From: Anagrus nilaparvatae
Lineage: Eukaryota > Arthropoda > Insecta > Hymenoptera > Mymaridae
DNA length: 64,000 bases
Direction: 5' to 3'
NCBI GenBank assembly: GCA_022575985.1
Contig: JAKSXM010000040.1
Coordinates: 17,688,001 to 17,752,000, forward strand
The notes beneath the pieces are model-generated. The model did not search any database. It was not told the DNA's origin and worked only from the letters and a program-made list of their open reading frames with translations. The position numbers and the translations under genes are program-made. Below are positions 13,974 to 24,228 of the stretch, in pieces (the stretch's first letter is position 1; each line of letters starts with the position of its first letter).

Positions 13974-15285
13974 ATGGACAAAGTAAGGATGATTTTCCCG
14001 ATTCTTGTTATATTTTTATTCTTAGGTAAATATTTAAGGTTGTCTTTCCATATTTATTTAAGTTAATTTTTTATGGTGTCATATAGTTTTTATTTGTGCA
14101 ATAGATTTTTATATTAGGATTTTTGTTATTTGTATGTGCATGGATGCCTTGTTTGGGGTTTTTATAGAGTTTTATATTTGTTAAATTTTGATGATGTGTT
14201 TTTTTGTTTAAATTATTGTTAATTATTTTTTTTTTGGTGTTGTTGAGTTTTTTGAGATAGACTTTTATTTTTTGTTAAAATTTTTGTTGTTTGCATGTGC
14301 ATGGATTTGTTTTTTTTTTGGTAATTTTATGGAGTTTTATTTTATTTGTGTTTAGTGATGTATTTTTGTCTGCTAATGTATTTTATTATTATTAGCTTAG
14401 TGAAATATAAATCTTTTGTTTTCTGAGTTTTTTGTGTTTCTGGAATATTGTAAGGGTTATTGGGTAAATATAGTCTGGAAAAATTAATGTATTATTTCTT
14501 TATGTTATTCTGTACTGTGTGGACTTGGAGTTTTGTTGTTATGTGCTGTGTTTGGTTTGACGCATGAAAAATTTCTATTTTTTTTTTGGAAAGATAAATA
14601 ACTTAAAATGAAAAATAAGTAACTATTTATTATTTACAGGTCCTATCGAGGGATTTTGTCCTGCTGACGAGGTCTACGAGAAGGGCAGATGCTACAGGGG
14701 TAAGTTTTTTATATTATTTGTATAGGAAAATTATAATGTTTGTGCATTATATTTTTGTTTTTAGCTATAGCGGTTGGTGGAACATGTGGTACCAATAGCC
14801 GCTGTGTGACCAGGTCCACCAGTTGTGTGTCTGGTATCTGTTCTTGCCAGGATGGGTTCATAAATAGGGGAATGCTATGTGTTGCTGAGCCTGGTAAGTA
14901 ATAATTTTTTAATAAAAGGGAAAAAATTAATTAAATCAGAAAGATTTAGTGCTAATAAGAAAAAATTTTCAGCGGATGAGACAGTTCCTTGTGTTGGGTC
15001 TTGCAGTGAGGGTTACACCCAAACAGAAACTTCAGGTAAAATATTTGTATATATAAAATATGAATTTTGTTTGCTAATAATCAGTTATTAATTTTTTATA
15101 TTTTTATTTTAGGTCAACAAAATGTATATGCCCTATATGTTGCCTTTGGGGTAGTTTTGATTTTGTTAGCTGGTGTCGCAGTCATCCATCTTAGAAATAT
15201 CTACCGTCGTAGGCTTATTAGACGCCAGGCATTAGATATTTTCTATAATAAGGATGGCTCGACTTCCACCAGCATATTTTCTTAA
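13974..15285 (+). CDS. Small type I membrane protein with an EB-like cysteine module, five exons
   Basis: Five exons join cleanly: 13,974-14,025; 14,640-14,699; 14,765-14,893; 14,973-15,035; 15,113-15,285. All introns are GT-AG and all are phase 1, so each middle exon is a symmetric module. The product is about 158 residues. Exon 1 encodes a hydrophobic signal peptide. Exons 2-4 carry ten cysteines, six of them in exon 3 with the spacing of insect EB or EGF-like modules (GGTCGTNSRC, then C.C..GF). Exon 5 gives one membrane span (about 20 residues) and a short, very basic tail (RRRLIRR). It probably sits at the cell surface; ligand unknown. The first intron holds two worn copies of a roughly 160-bp repeat (14,105-14,420). 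AATAAA follows the stop. It faces the minus-strand ORF at 15,416-15,838 tail to tail and is antisense to gag-pol-env. Confidence 0.8.
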
Positions 15286-15415
15286 ATAAATATACACCTT
15301 AAAAAAATTATTATGTAGAAGGAGTCACCTCTGCTTTATTAATAATAAATAAAAAAACTTGTATAATATTATATTAAAAAACTTAACCAAATTTCAGAAA
15401 AAAAACTATTTTCTT

Positions 15416-15838
15416 TTAATTCTCAACATCTATATCCTCCTCATTTTCATCTTCTATCTCGACCCATTCATCCTCATCTTCCTCATTGTTTCTTCTGTAT
15501 CCTATTTCTTCTCCTGGGCCTCTTTGGACCCAACCTCGTTCATTTCTTTGGTGCAGCTGATTTTCGTCCTCTCGTTCTTCAGCCATTCTTTGATTATCTC
15601 TTGCAACTTCTGCTGCCAAATTTGCTGTTGTTACGGCTAAGGTATTAAAAAATCTAACAGTTCTCCGGTATTGTATGCCTGGAATAACTAGGTCCCCTCC
15701 TCGGACTGTTACCTCCAGTTTTCTAAAAACCCAGGCCACCAATGCTAGGCCTCTACCGTCATTTTTTGCTTGCAAGTGTCTGCAAAGATCTTGTCCCGAT
15801 TGGAACAAATTCCTATTGTTTTCGTTATTTGGATTCAT
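15416..15838 (-). CDS. Unrecognised 140-residue protein with an acidic C-terminus
   Basis: ATG-started intact frame with clearly higher GC and balanced residue use, unlike the chance frames around it. The first ~85 residues look folded, with a Val/Leu/Arg-rich core around VAWVFRKLEVTVRGG. The rest is hydrophilic and ends in a run of Asp/Glu (DEDEWVEIEDENEED). No signal peptide or membrane span is seen. I do not recognise the family. It is sense to gag-pol-env with no intron seen, so it may be an accessory protein of the element. An acidic tail can mimic nucleic acid or bind basic proteins, but no function is claimed. Confidence 0.6.
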   Translation of the reverse strand: MNPNNENNRNLFQSGQDLCRHLQAKNDGRGLALVAWVFRKLEVTVRGGDLVIPGIQYRRTVRFFNTLAVTTANLAAEVARDNQRMAEEREDENQLHQRNERGWVQRGPGEEIGYRRNNEEDEDEWVEIEDENEEDIDVEN

Positions 15839-16189
15839 TTTTTCTTTACTTCTTTTTATAAGAATTATTGATAGTACTGAGTTGAAATGTTAACGTGATC
15901 TGTATAGTCTAGCATGTTTTCGGTTTTCTAAATTCCTCCGGCAAGATAAGGGACCATCTGGTTTTTCTCATTCTTGGTGACCTTATACTGTATTATAAAT
16001 TTTTTCTTTTCATATTATACTGTCGTATCTTATAGAAAAATACGATATTTTTAGTTAGATACTTTGGCTAGGTATGGTTTGAGCAAAGAGAGAAAAAGGA
16101 AAGAAAAAATTTGAATTTTTTTTGCAAACACGAACGTTTTTGCTTGAGAAGGAATTTTAAACATTTTTTATTTATATTTATGGTATTTT

Positions 16190-16580
16190 AGACCTGCTAA
16201 AATATTAATTTCATCATTTAAAAATTTGCTTGAATTTTCAAGCAAACACTAATATTTTCCCTGAAAATTACTTAGTATACCTTTAAAAAAATACTTTAAA
16301 ACTATTTAAACCTTAGCTCATATCTTTAAATTTATTTTTTTTTGAATTTTCAAGCAAACACTACTATTTTTCCTTGAAAATTTCCTAATATACTCTTAAT
16401 TTATGTTTAGGATAATTTAAAACTATTCAAAAACCTTAATTCGCATTTTTTAAAATTTGCTTGAATTTTTCAAGCAAACACTAATATTTTCCTCGAAAAT
16501 TGCTTAAAATACCCCTAAAACTATTTAAGGGCCTTAATTCATATTTTTAAAATTTGCTTGAATTTTTCAAGCAAGCTTTT
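16190..16580. repeat. Tandem repeat with palindromic core, first block
   Basis: Four copies of a 97-118 bp unit, with cores at about 16,225, 16,338, 16,456 and 16,553. Each core is an imperfect palindrome of the form TTTGCTTGAATTTTCAAGCAAA, followed by CACTAATATTTTCC and a shared spacer. A weaker copy lies near 16,140. Non-coding. Confidence 0.8.
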
Positions 16581-16714
16581 CTTTTGTAAACTATTTTAAT
16601 TTACAAAAAAAATTACTTGATTTAGTCATATTTTGTTTAAAATGTTTCATATTTTACCGGTCTAGTTATATTATTGTCTAGTTATATACTCATATTATTA
16701 CACAGTAGCTTGTT

Positions 16715-17097
16715 TTTATATATATATATATGTGATTTACTCATATTAAAACATTGTCGCTCGTTTTTTTATATGTGATTCACTTATACTAAAACATTGT
16801 CGCTCGTTTTTTATTATATGTGATTCACTCATACTAATACATTGTCGCTTGTTCTTCTTTATATGTTATTCACCCATACTGATACATTGTCGCTTGTTCT
16901 TTATTATATGTGATTCACTCATACTAATACACTGTCGCTCGTTTTTTATTATATGTTATTCACTTATACTAAAACATTGTCGCTCGTTTTTTATTATATG
17001 TGATTCACTCATACTAATACATTGTCGCTTGTTCTTCTTTATATGTTATTCACCCATACTGATACATTGTCGCTTGTTCTTTATTATATGTGATTCT
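16715..17097 (+). repeat. 45-bp satellite array with 180-bp higher-order unit
   Basis: The motif ATTGTCGCT recurs every 45 bp (about 16,754; 16,799; 16,844; 16,889; 16,934; 16,979; 17,024; 17,069). The 60 bases from 16,801 are identical to those from 16,981, so four 45-bp units have been duplicated as a 180-bp block. Because 45 is a multiple of three, the array stays open in frame for about 85 codons, but this is a consequence of the repeat and not evidence of a gene. Confidence 0.9.
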
Positions 17098-17829
17098 GTA
17101 TAATCGTCTTAAGTTCTCTCTCCCTTTTTTTTTCTGTGTTTTTATACCCCATGTGCCTTTATACTATATCATTATATTTATTAGGACATTATTAGAATTT
17201 GGTAAGTACTCTAATGTTTATTCTATTTATTATTATTTTTTTTGATAATTAATAATATTACTCCTATAAAATATATGTATATATTTTTTCCATTGTTATT
17301 TTTATTTTAGTAAGCCTCATGCATAAATTAAAAAAAATTATTTAACGTCTTTTTTCCAATCCAAGCACGACTTTATTACTGGTTAAAATCCCTAAAATTT
17401 TTTATTATTCCCTTAAATTGCCAAAGTATGCTAAAAAGTTACTTGGGTTAAAACTCCAAAATTTCTTGTTAAACTTATACATTCCAAAATTTGTTTAAGT
17501 ATCCAAAAATTTACTCAAAAAAAAAATTTTTTTTTTTAACTGCGTAACCGTTTAATTTTATAGTTTTTATGTTTGAATATACTGCAAATGACTAACTCCT
17601 GTTAAAATTTTTTCAACCGCTCAAGTAGTAAAGAAATAAGTTATTCCTGTAGTTTAACGTATTTTCTTTTTCTTATACTTTAATTAAAAGGATTTTACTT
17701 TAAGTATTAACTAAAGTTTATAGCTAAAAGATATTGCAAAAATTTATAATCTTATAACAATTTAAACAAGAAATAATTATCCCTATCACTAAATTATTCA
17801 ATTTTTTCTTAATTCTTTCAACATTTCAA

Positions 17830-19262
17830 ATCTCTGCTTGGAATTTCAAGCAAATTACACATTGCTGACATTTTTTGTCTGTAATTCTCTAAATTTTGTT
17901 CAGATTTTCGCTTAAAGCCAAAATTTACTGAATTTGTTTACTTATTTCTATCTTTAACATGATTAATAAAGAAAAATCTCCAAATAATACTTTTAATCTC
18001 CCTAACGAAAAATTGCTTGAACTTTCAGGCAAACAAAAAAATGCTGTCATAATTTTAAAATTACTGAAATTATTTACTTATTTTTCTTAAACATGGTTTA
18101 AAAAAAAATAAAAATTTTCAAAATGGCATTTTTAGTTTCCTTAAAAAAAAATTGCTTGACCTTTCAGGCAAACAAAAAAAATATTGCTGTCCTTATTTTA
18201 GATCTTTAAAAATTTTTTTTCTTGAACTTTTAAGTAGACATAACTTCTTCTACGAAAATTTATTCTATTTAGAAAAAAAAAATATTACTTAAAATTAAAT
18301 CTTTAAAATTTTGCTTGAAATTTAAGACAAATATAACTTTCTTTGAACTTATTCTAAAAAATTTACTTTATTTAGAAAAAATATTGCTTAAAATTAAAAC
18401 TTTCCAATTTTTGCTTGAAATTTCAGGCAAACATAACTTTCATTGAACTTATCCTACAAACTTTTATTCTATTTAGAAAAACACGACTTGAAATCAAAAA
18501 AAAAATTTTTCCTTTAAAATTTTGCTGGAAATTTCAGACAAATTATAAAATTTATTATATTATCAAATTTATTCAATTATTTAATTGTTTTTTTTTTCTT
18601 AACTTGATTTAAAATGTCTTAAAATGATATTTTTAAATCCTACCAAAAAATATTGCTTGAAATTTTAGGTCAACACAGAATTATTTACCTTATTTCTCTT
18701 ATTTCAAACAAAAAGGTCTGAGAAAAAAAAATTTCTCAAAACTAAAATTACTGCCATTATTTAATCATTTTTATCTTAGCATGTTTTAAAATGTCTCAAA
18801 ATGACGTGTTTTTTTTTTTAAAACTTAAAAAAAAATTGCTTGAAATTTCAGGCAACCATAAAATTCACTAATCATCTTCTGAGAAAAATTTACTTTACTT
18901 CACAATTGATTTGAAATGTCTTAAGGTAATATTTTTACTTGAAATTTAAATCTAAACTTTACTTGAATTATTTTTTAAACCCATTGCTCTAAAAAAAATG
19001 ACTTGCAATGATATTTTTGCTTGAAACTTTCAGGTAAACATATACTTTACTTAACTTATTCTGAAAAAAAAAATTACTCTCTTTAGAAAATATTATGCGC
19101 TGGCTTTTTGAATCTCTAAAATTTTTCTTGAAATTTTAAGCAAATTAAACTTTCGCTGAACTTATTTTACGGGAAAAAAAAATTATTCTATTTAGACTAA
19201 AAAAAAAAATGATTTAAAATAACCCCTTTTTTTTTGAAAATTTGCTTAAATTTTCCAGCGTA
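17830..19262. repeat. Dispersed palindromic repeat array upstream of the JmjC gene
   Basis: At least eleven degenerate copies of the palindrome GCTTGAAATTTCAGGCAAAC occur between 17,833 and 19,260. They lie near 17,833, 18,011, 18,150, 18,309, 18,410, 18,519, 18,652, 18,835, 19,017, 19,121 and 19,240, typically 90-180 bp apart. Flanking blocks such as ACATAACTTTC.TTGAACTTAT also recur. The same core occurs in the block at 16.2-16.6 kb. The array ends about 370 bp before the JmjC start codon. Confidence 0.8.
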
Positions 19263-19630
19263 TATTCTACCGTTCTTAATATTTTATTCGATATCTAATA
19301 TCCCAAAGAAAACTATACTTCGAACTCTCTGTTTGAGAACGTTCGCGTACCGTTTAATATTCTCCACTATATTATTTACTGTTTGACACCTCAAATTTTT
19401 TTATTTTCTCTATTTTTTATCATGATCCTTACGGCTCACTATCTTTTTTGCATATTCTTCAACTACAATATTTCCTTTTTTGGTCGAATTTATTATTTCT
19501 TATTATTATTTTTTTTTCAAGAAGAAGCATGAACGATCTATATCATACTTAGTGTTTTTTTTTTATTAGGACTCTTATATTTAAGAATATTATTTCTATT
19601 TTTTTTTTATTTTTTTTTAGGTTTTTTATC

Positions 19631-22066
19631 ATGAGTTTTGACGAAGATTTTGATAATGCCAATATTTTTATCGAAAATAGGTTAGTTAAATACCTTTCTA
19701 ATGTTAAATTAGAGGATTTGCCTAACTTTATTGATAAACAACTTAAAGGCCATCTGGAGAATCATGTCGCTGTGGTTGTACGTATTTTTCTTTGTTATTT
19801 TTTTTATCTTTAGTCCATTTTAAAAATTTCTAATTTCTCTCACTTTTTTTTTTTAGCTCCGAGGTTGTTATACTCCTGACCCCAATATTAATTTAACTGA
19901 TTGGGTTTCAAAATTGCCTCCCAAATATTTTAGACAGGAGCAGTTTGCTACTGATATTTTCCCTGATCCTGCGACCGCTCCTTTTAAGGTACTGGAGGTT
20001 CCCATACATGATGACAAATCTGATATTATAAAGGACGCTTTTATCGCAAGCTTACAAAATAATCCGACCACTACACCTACATTATCTGAGATTCCTGGGA
20101 TATTGGATAAATTTGTTCGGAGTGGCAAGATTTGGAGGAATATCCGAGATCACCATGACTCTTTTAATGAACATCACTGTTTACAACTCGCTTCTGCTTC
20201 TCTTAATCCCAATATAATCGAAACTTACTTAAACGACTCTCCAGGTACTATTTTTATTCTTATCTTTTCTCTCTTTTTTTTTATAATAAATAAAATAAAT
20301 AAAAAAAATTTCTTTAGGTTTAACCAAACCCATGGTATACGTAAGCCCACATGCATCAATCACTTCGTGTCATTTAGAATTTGCACAGCTTCACTCAGCC
20401 AATTTGGTAATTTTTGGTAAAAAACTCTGGATGGTATTTCCTGATACTGCCAATAGACCTTTTACACATGCCATTAACGATTATAAGCTCTCTTATCCAG
20501 GCTGTAAATTTCGTAAGGTTACCTGTAGTTCCTCTTGTCCCAATCCTTATTGTAATATTACTAAAAAGTCTTCCGATCCTACTTCAACTAAGGTTCCTAA
20601 AAAGAAACCCCTTAAAAAAATTGCTTCCAAAAAAGTTTCCCTTGTTTCTAAAAAATCCTCCCCCAAAAAACTTCCTTCGACCTCTAATTGGCAGGCATGT
20701 AAGAAGGCTTCCAGGGTTTCTACAAGAATCCGGAAGATTCCAGACCTATTCCAACCAGAGACTTCCATGAGAAAGGCTGTTTCCAAAAAACTGCCAGTTA
20801 AGAAAATTCCTGACCTTGCTTCCTGCGAAAACAAACCTGTTTTTTGCAAACGTGGTACTCCATGTGATGGTTGCCGTTGTAAATTTGCTCCTTTCCATGA
20901 ATCCTATATCTTTCCAACGCAAGCATTTCTGGATGAGCATAAGATACCTCGAGCTTTCATACATCAACAAGCTGGTGACCTTGTTATTTTTAATAGTTCC
21001 TGTGCCCATCTTGTACTTAATTGGACAGCGTGCGCAGCAGGCAAGAATTTTATATATATTTTTTGATTAAACATAAAAAAAAATATTATTATTATTATTT
21101 TTATTATTTTTATTATTTTTTTTTTTAGAGGCTGTTAATTTCTTTCCTAGCTACTATAAAGGTCAATTAAGGCAGGAATATACTTGTGCCTGTCCTGTCA
21201 CCGATCGTCATCAACTTGATACAACGGCATACGATAGGTCTCAGCCTGGTCTTGTTTGTCCCGATCCTGACTGTACTCATTTCCCATCTTTTGCAACTCC
21301 AGAGGATTTTAAATATCATCTTCACCGACATAGAAAAGATGCTACAGATTCTCTTTCTACTTTCTCCGCGCCTTCTTCTCCCATTTCAACCAATGGCCTA
21401 GATATTGAGATACCTTTTGATACCTTTTCTCTACCTCATTCACCCTCTCCTAGTCCTACCATTGTTTCCGCTTCCGATGATGACCTTTCTGATTCACCTC
21501 TTACTTTAGCTTCCTTGCCTCTTTCTTCTACTGTTTGCTTAAATATTTCTCCTACTTCTGACTTATTTCCTATTCCCTCGCCTTCAAGTTCACCTAATAT
21601 ATCTCCTTTGGGTTTTGCTCAGTTTCCACCAAATATTAATACTACTTTTCGACCAATTACCCCTTTATCTGACCTACCTTCTACTTATGCCCATTCTTTC
21701 ATTCAAACTCCGTTACCTATCTTACCCTTTCCAGTTTTTAGTCCTATCCCCGAAATTCCTTCTTATTTAGATTTAATTCCTGATACTCCTTCTACCTCGC
21801 GTACTCCTTCACCCTTTATTTCTTCACCTGCTTTACCCAAACCACGCAAACGTCACTCTTATAATCCTCCTAAGACTTGTCCTCTCTGTAAAAAAGTATT
21901 TACCAGTAATGTAGTTGTTACTCGACACATAGAAGACACTCATGGTATCTATGCTGGCCCTGCGCCTTGTCTACAATGCTACATATGTAATAAGACTTTG
22001 AAAAATACGACTACTTTGAGTCGTCATATTCGTGACACACATAATAGACCACTTGTTCCCTATTAA
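19631..22066 (+). CDS. JmjC-domain oxygenase with three C-terminal C2H2 zinc fingers
   Basis: Four coding exons: 19,631-19,777; 19,857-20,244; 20,318-21,040; 21,129-22,066, giving about 731 residues. A TTTTTTTTAG acceptor 10 bases before the ATG implies a 5'UTR intron. JmjC signatures: an HxE pair at His197/Glu199, the GKKLW strand at 212-216, the QxxGDLVIF strand, and a distal His at about 409 followed by N and later NFF. These fit a Fe(II)/2-oxoglutarate enzyme. A basic Lys/Pro-rich insert of over 100 residues splits the JmjC fold and ends in a Cys cluster. The C-terminus has a Ser/Pro-rich linker and C2H2 fingers at about 463-486, 670-691 and 703-724. No JmjN is seen. The third intron is GC-AG (donor G|GCAAGA at 21,041). 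Likely a sequence-guided chromatin demethylase or hydroxylase; substrate unknown. Confidence 0.85.
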
Positions 22067-23799
22067 TTATTTTTTTTATGTATATATATCGTTACTAGTT
22101 CTGATATTATTAATGTTAAGTTTATTGTACAGTTACTTTTTTCGAATATCTAATAAAAATTTATATGTTCTATTTATTATATATTTATTTCTTATGACAT
22201 ACCCTTACTTTTCCTAAGAATTATTTTTATTCGCTGTCGTCACATCGCGTATTTTTCTACGTTCTTTCCTCTTTTTTTTTTACTGCCTTATTTAAGTTAC
22301 TATTTTTTCACTTAATTTAGGGAATTGTTATCATTATTCTAGGGAATTATTATTCTTATTTTCTAAATTTACTGTCTTACGATTGCTATAGCTATATTAG
22401 TAGGTACACATTTTTATTAACTTGACTTTATTATTATTCTTATGTAGGTACTCTATAGAATATGCGGTATAAAATTTATTGTTATTATTTTATCTTAAAA
22501 AAAAAATTTATCCGTTTAAATTAGAGAAAAGGAAAAAAGAATTACTTTCTATCACTTATTATTTTTTATAATCAAAACCCAAAATGTCATTATTTTATGG
22601 TTGAATGCAACACTGAACCTTCTCATGCCCATCAATTTGTAATAATAAACTTGGTCTACAACTTCACCTAAAGAGTCCAAATCCAATATACATGAAGTAT
22701 TTAAAAGTGAAACCAAATATACGTCAAAACCAAAAAAAAATCAAAAAAAAAAACTACTGCTATTAGAAAAAAAATTCTTTTGACTCCGCGATGTTTGTAT
22801 TATTTTTTTTGTTTGAAGATATTTCGCCCTAATTTTTTATGTTCCCGCTTTAGATAAGATAAATATAGATATAAATTTGCAGTCCGTTAGTATATGCTTG
22901 CTTATTATTATTTTTAAATATAATATTTATTCTTATTAATAAAAATCTGATATGAGATTAAATATATTTTTTTTTCATTTAGGCTTTTGTTAAAGAAAGT
23001 TTACGATATTTTTTAAATATAACTACGTTCCTACCATATATTGTTACCCTGTAGTGAATTTTTGAAATATTATATAAATTGGGTTTTCGTAATATGTATC
23101 CTATGTATATAAATTTATGCGGTTCTTATAGTAATAATTTTTTTTTTCGAATTATGTCTTTGGTTTTTACTATACCCTAAATGTATTCAATAAAAAAAAT
23201 GCATTTTTCGATGTTCTGTTTAATATTATTGTTGATTATGTAAAAGGGGCTTAATGTTTAAACTATTGAACTTGTTAAATTGAATTAAAATTTAAATTTA
23301 AATTAAATTATTTTAAAATTAAATTTAATTAATTATTTTTTTTTTATTATTATTTTTTTTCTATTAAACTCTGAATATGTTTTTATGATAAAGAGAAAAA
23401 AAACTTTTCGTGGTACTTGAGTAATTTTGAGCAGGGGGGGGGGTTTCCTTTTGACTTGCTAGTGTTATAACTAGTTGCGGGTAGTTTATGCTACTTAACT
23501 TGCTAATCGTTAGGTTAACTTATGATTATTATAAATTAATGTTTATTATATTTTTTTTGGGTGTTGTACGATATTAAATGAAATATCGTAACTAAAAAAA
23601 AAATGATAGAGTTACAAACTTCAGAAACAAAAGAGATTTATTATTTTATACGATTGTCACAATGTTTTATACAAATATTCTCACTTAATTATATTATTAA
23701 GATTCTTAATGTCTTATGTTTTTATAAATATTCATTTGCTCAAGGTAAACTGTCTTCTTACTTCTTTTTCTTCACGGACACTGTATAGTACATACCCTT
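22067..23799. other. AT-rich non-coding stretch
   Basis: No gene is supported. It contains long T and A runs and a G10 tract (about 23,435-23,444). Confidence 0.55.
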
Positions 23800-24228
23800 T
23801 TACAGTTCTGTTGTTTGTTGGCTGCTTCCTATTTCAGTTAAATTCGAATTTCCTAATATTTGTCTCTTTTTCCTCTCTAAATTTTCTAATTCTTGGACTC
23901 TTTTTTCGTGATAGTTTTTATGTTCTATCACACACTCTTCCAGTCTTTTTTCTACTATCCTTAGACTAGCTTTTACGTCTTGTAAGGTTTCCCGCAGCTC
24001 TTGTTGCTCCGAGCCCTCCATAATCTTCAGCTGGGCCCTAACTCCTTTTAATATTACAGGAATTTCTTCCTCTTTTCTGTCTATTGATCTTTGGTGGCTT
24101 TGGTATAAGCACCTTATTTTTTCCTTTGTAATCATTTCCTCTATTCTTATTTTTTCCTGTCTCTGTTTTTCATCTTTGAATTCTCTTCTATAGTCTTTAA
24201 TTCTCCTAATTGTGCTTTTTGAGAACAT
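23800..24228 (-). CDS. Unrecognised 142-residue coiled-coil protein
   Basis: ATG-started intact frame, rich in Glu, Lys, Arg and Leu. It is almost entirely predicted helix by eye, with heptad-like spacing from about residue 15 to 125 (for example EKRVQELENLERKKRQIL). A single Cys pair lies at distant positions; no membrane span or signal is seen. Codon content is less A/T-only than the surrounding DNA, which argues for a real gene. It is sense to gag-pol-env, with no intron seen. A structural or dimerising accessory protein is possible; no family is recognised. Confidence 0.55.
   Translation of the reverse strand: MFSKSTIRRIKDYRREFKDEKQRQEKIRIEEMITKEKIRCLYQSHQRSIDRKEEEIPVILKGVRAQLKIMEGSEQQELRETLQDVKASLRIVEKRLEECVIEHKNYHEKRVQELENLERKKRQILGNSNLTEIGSSQQTTEL

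Noticed and set aside
16849..17103. Plus-strand ORF with a repeated HCR-type peptide
   Set aside because: It is open only because the 45-bp satellite has a period divisible by three.
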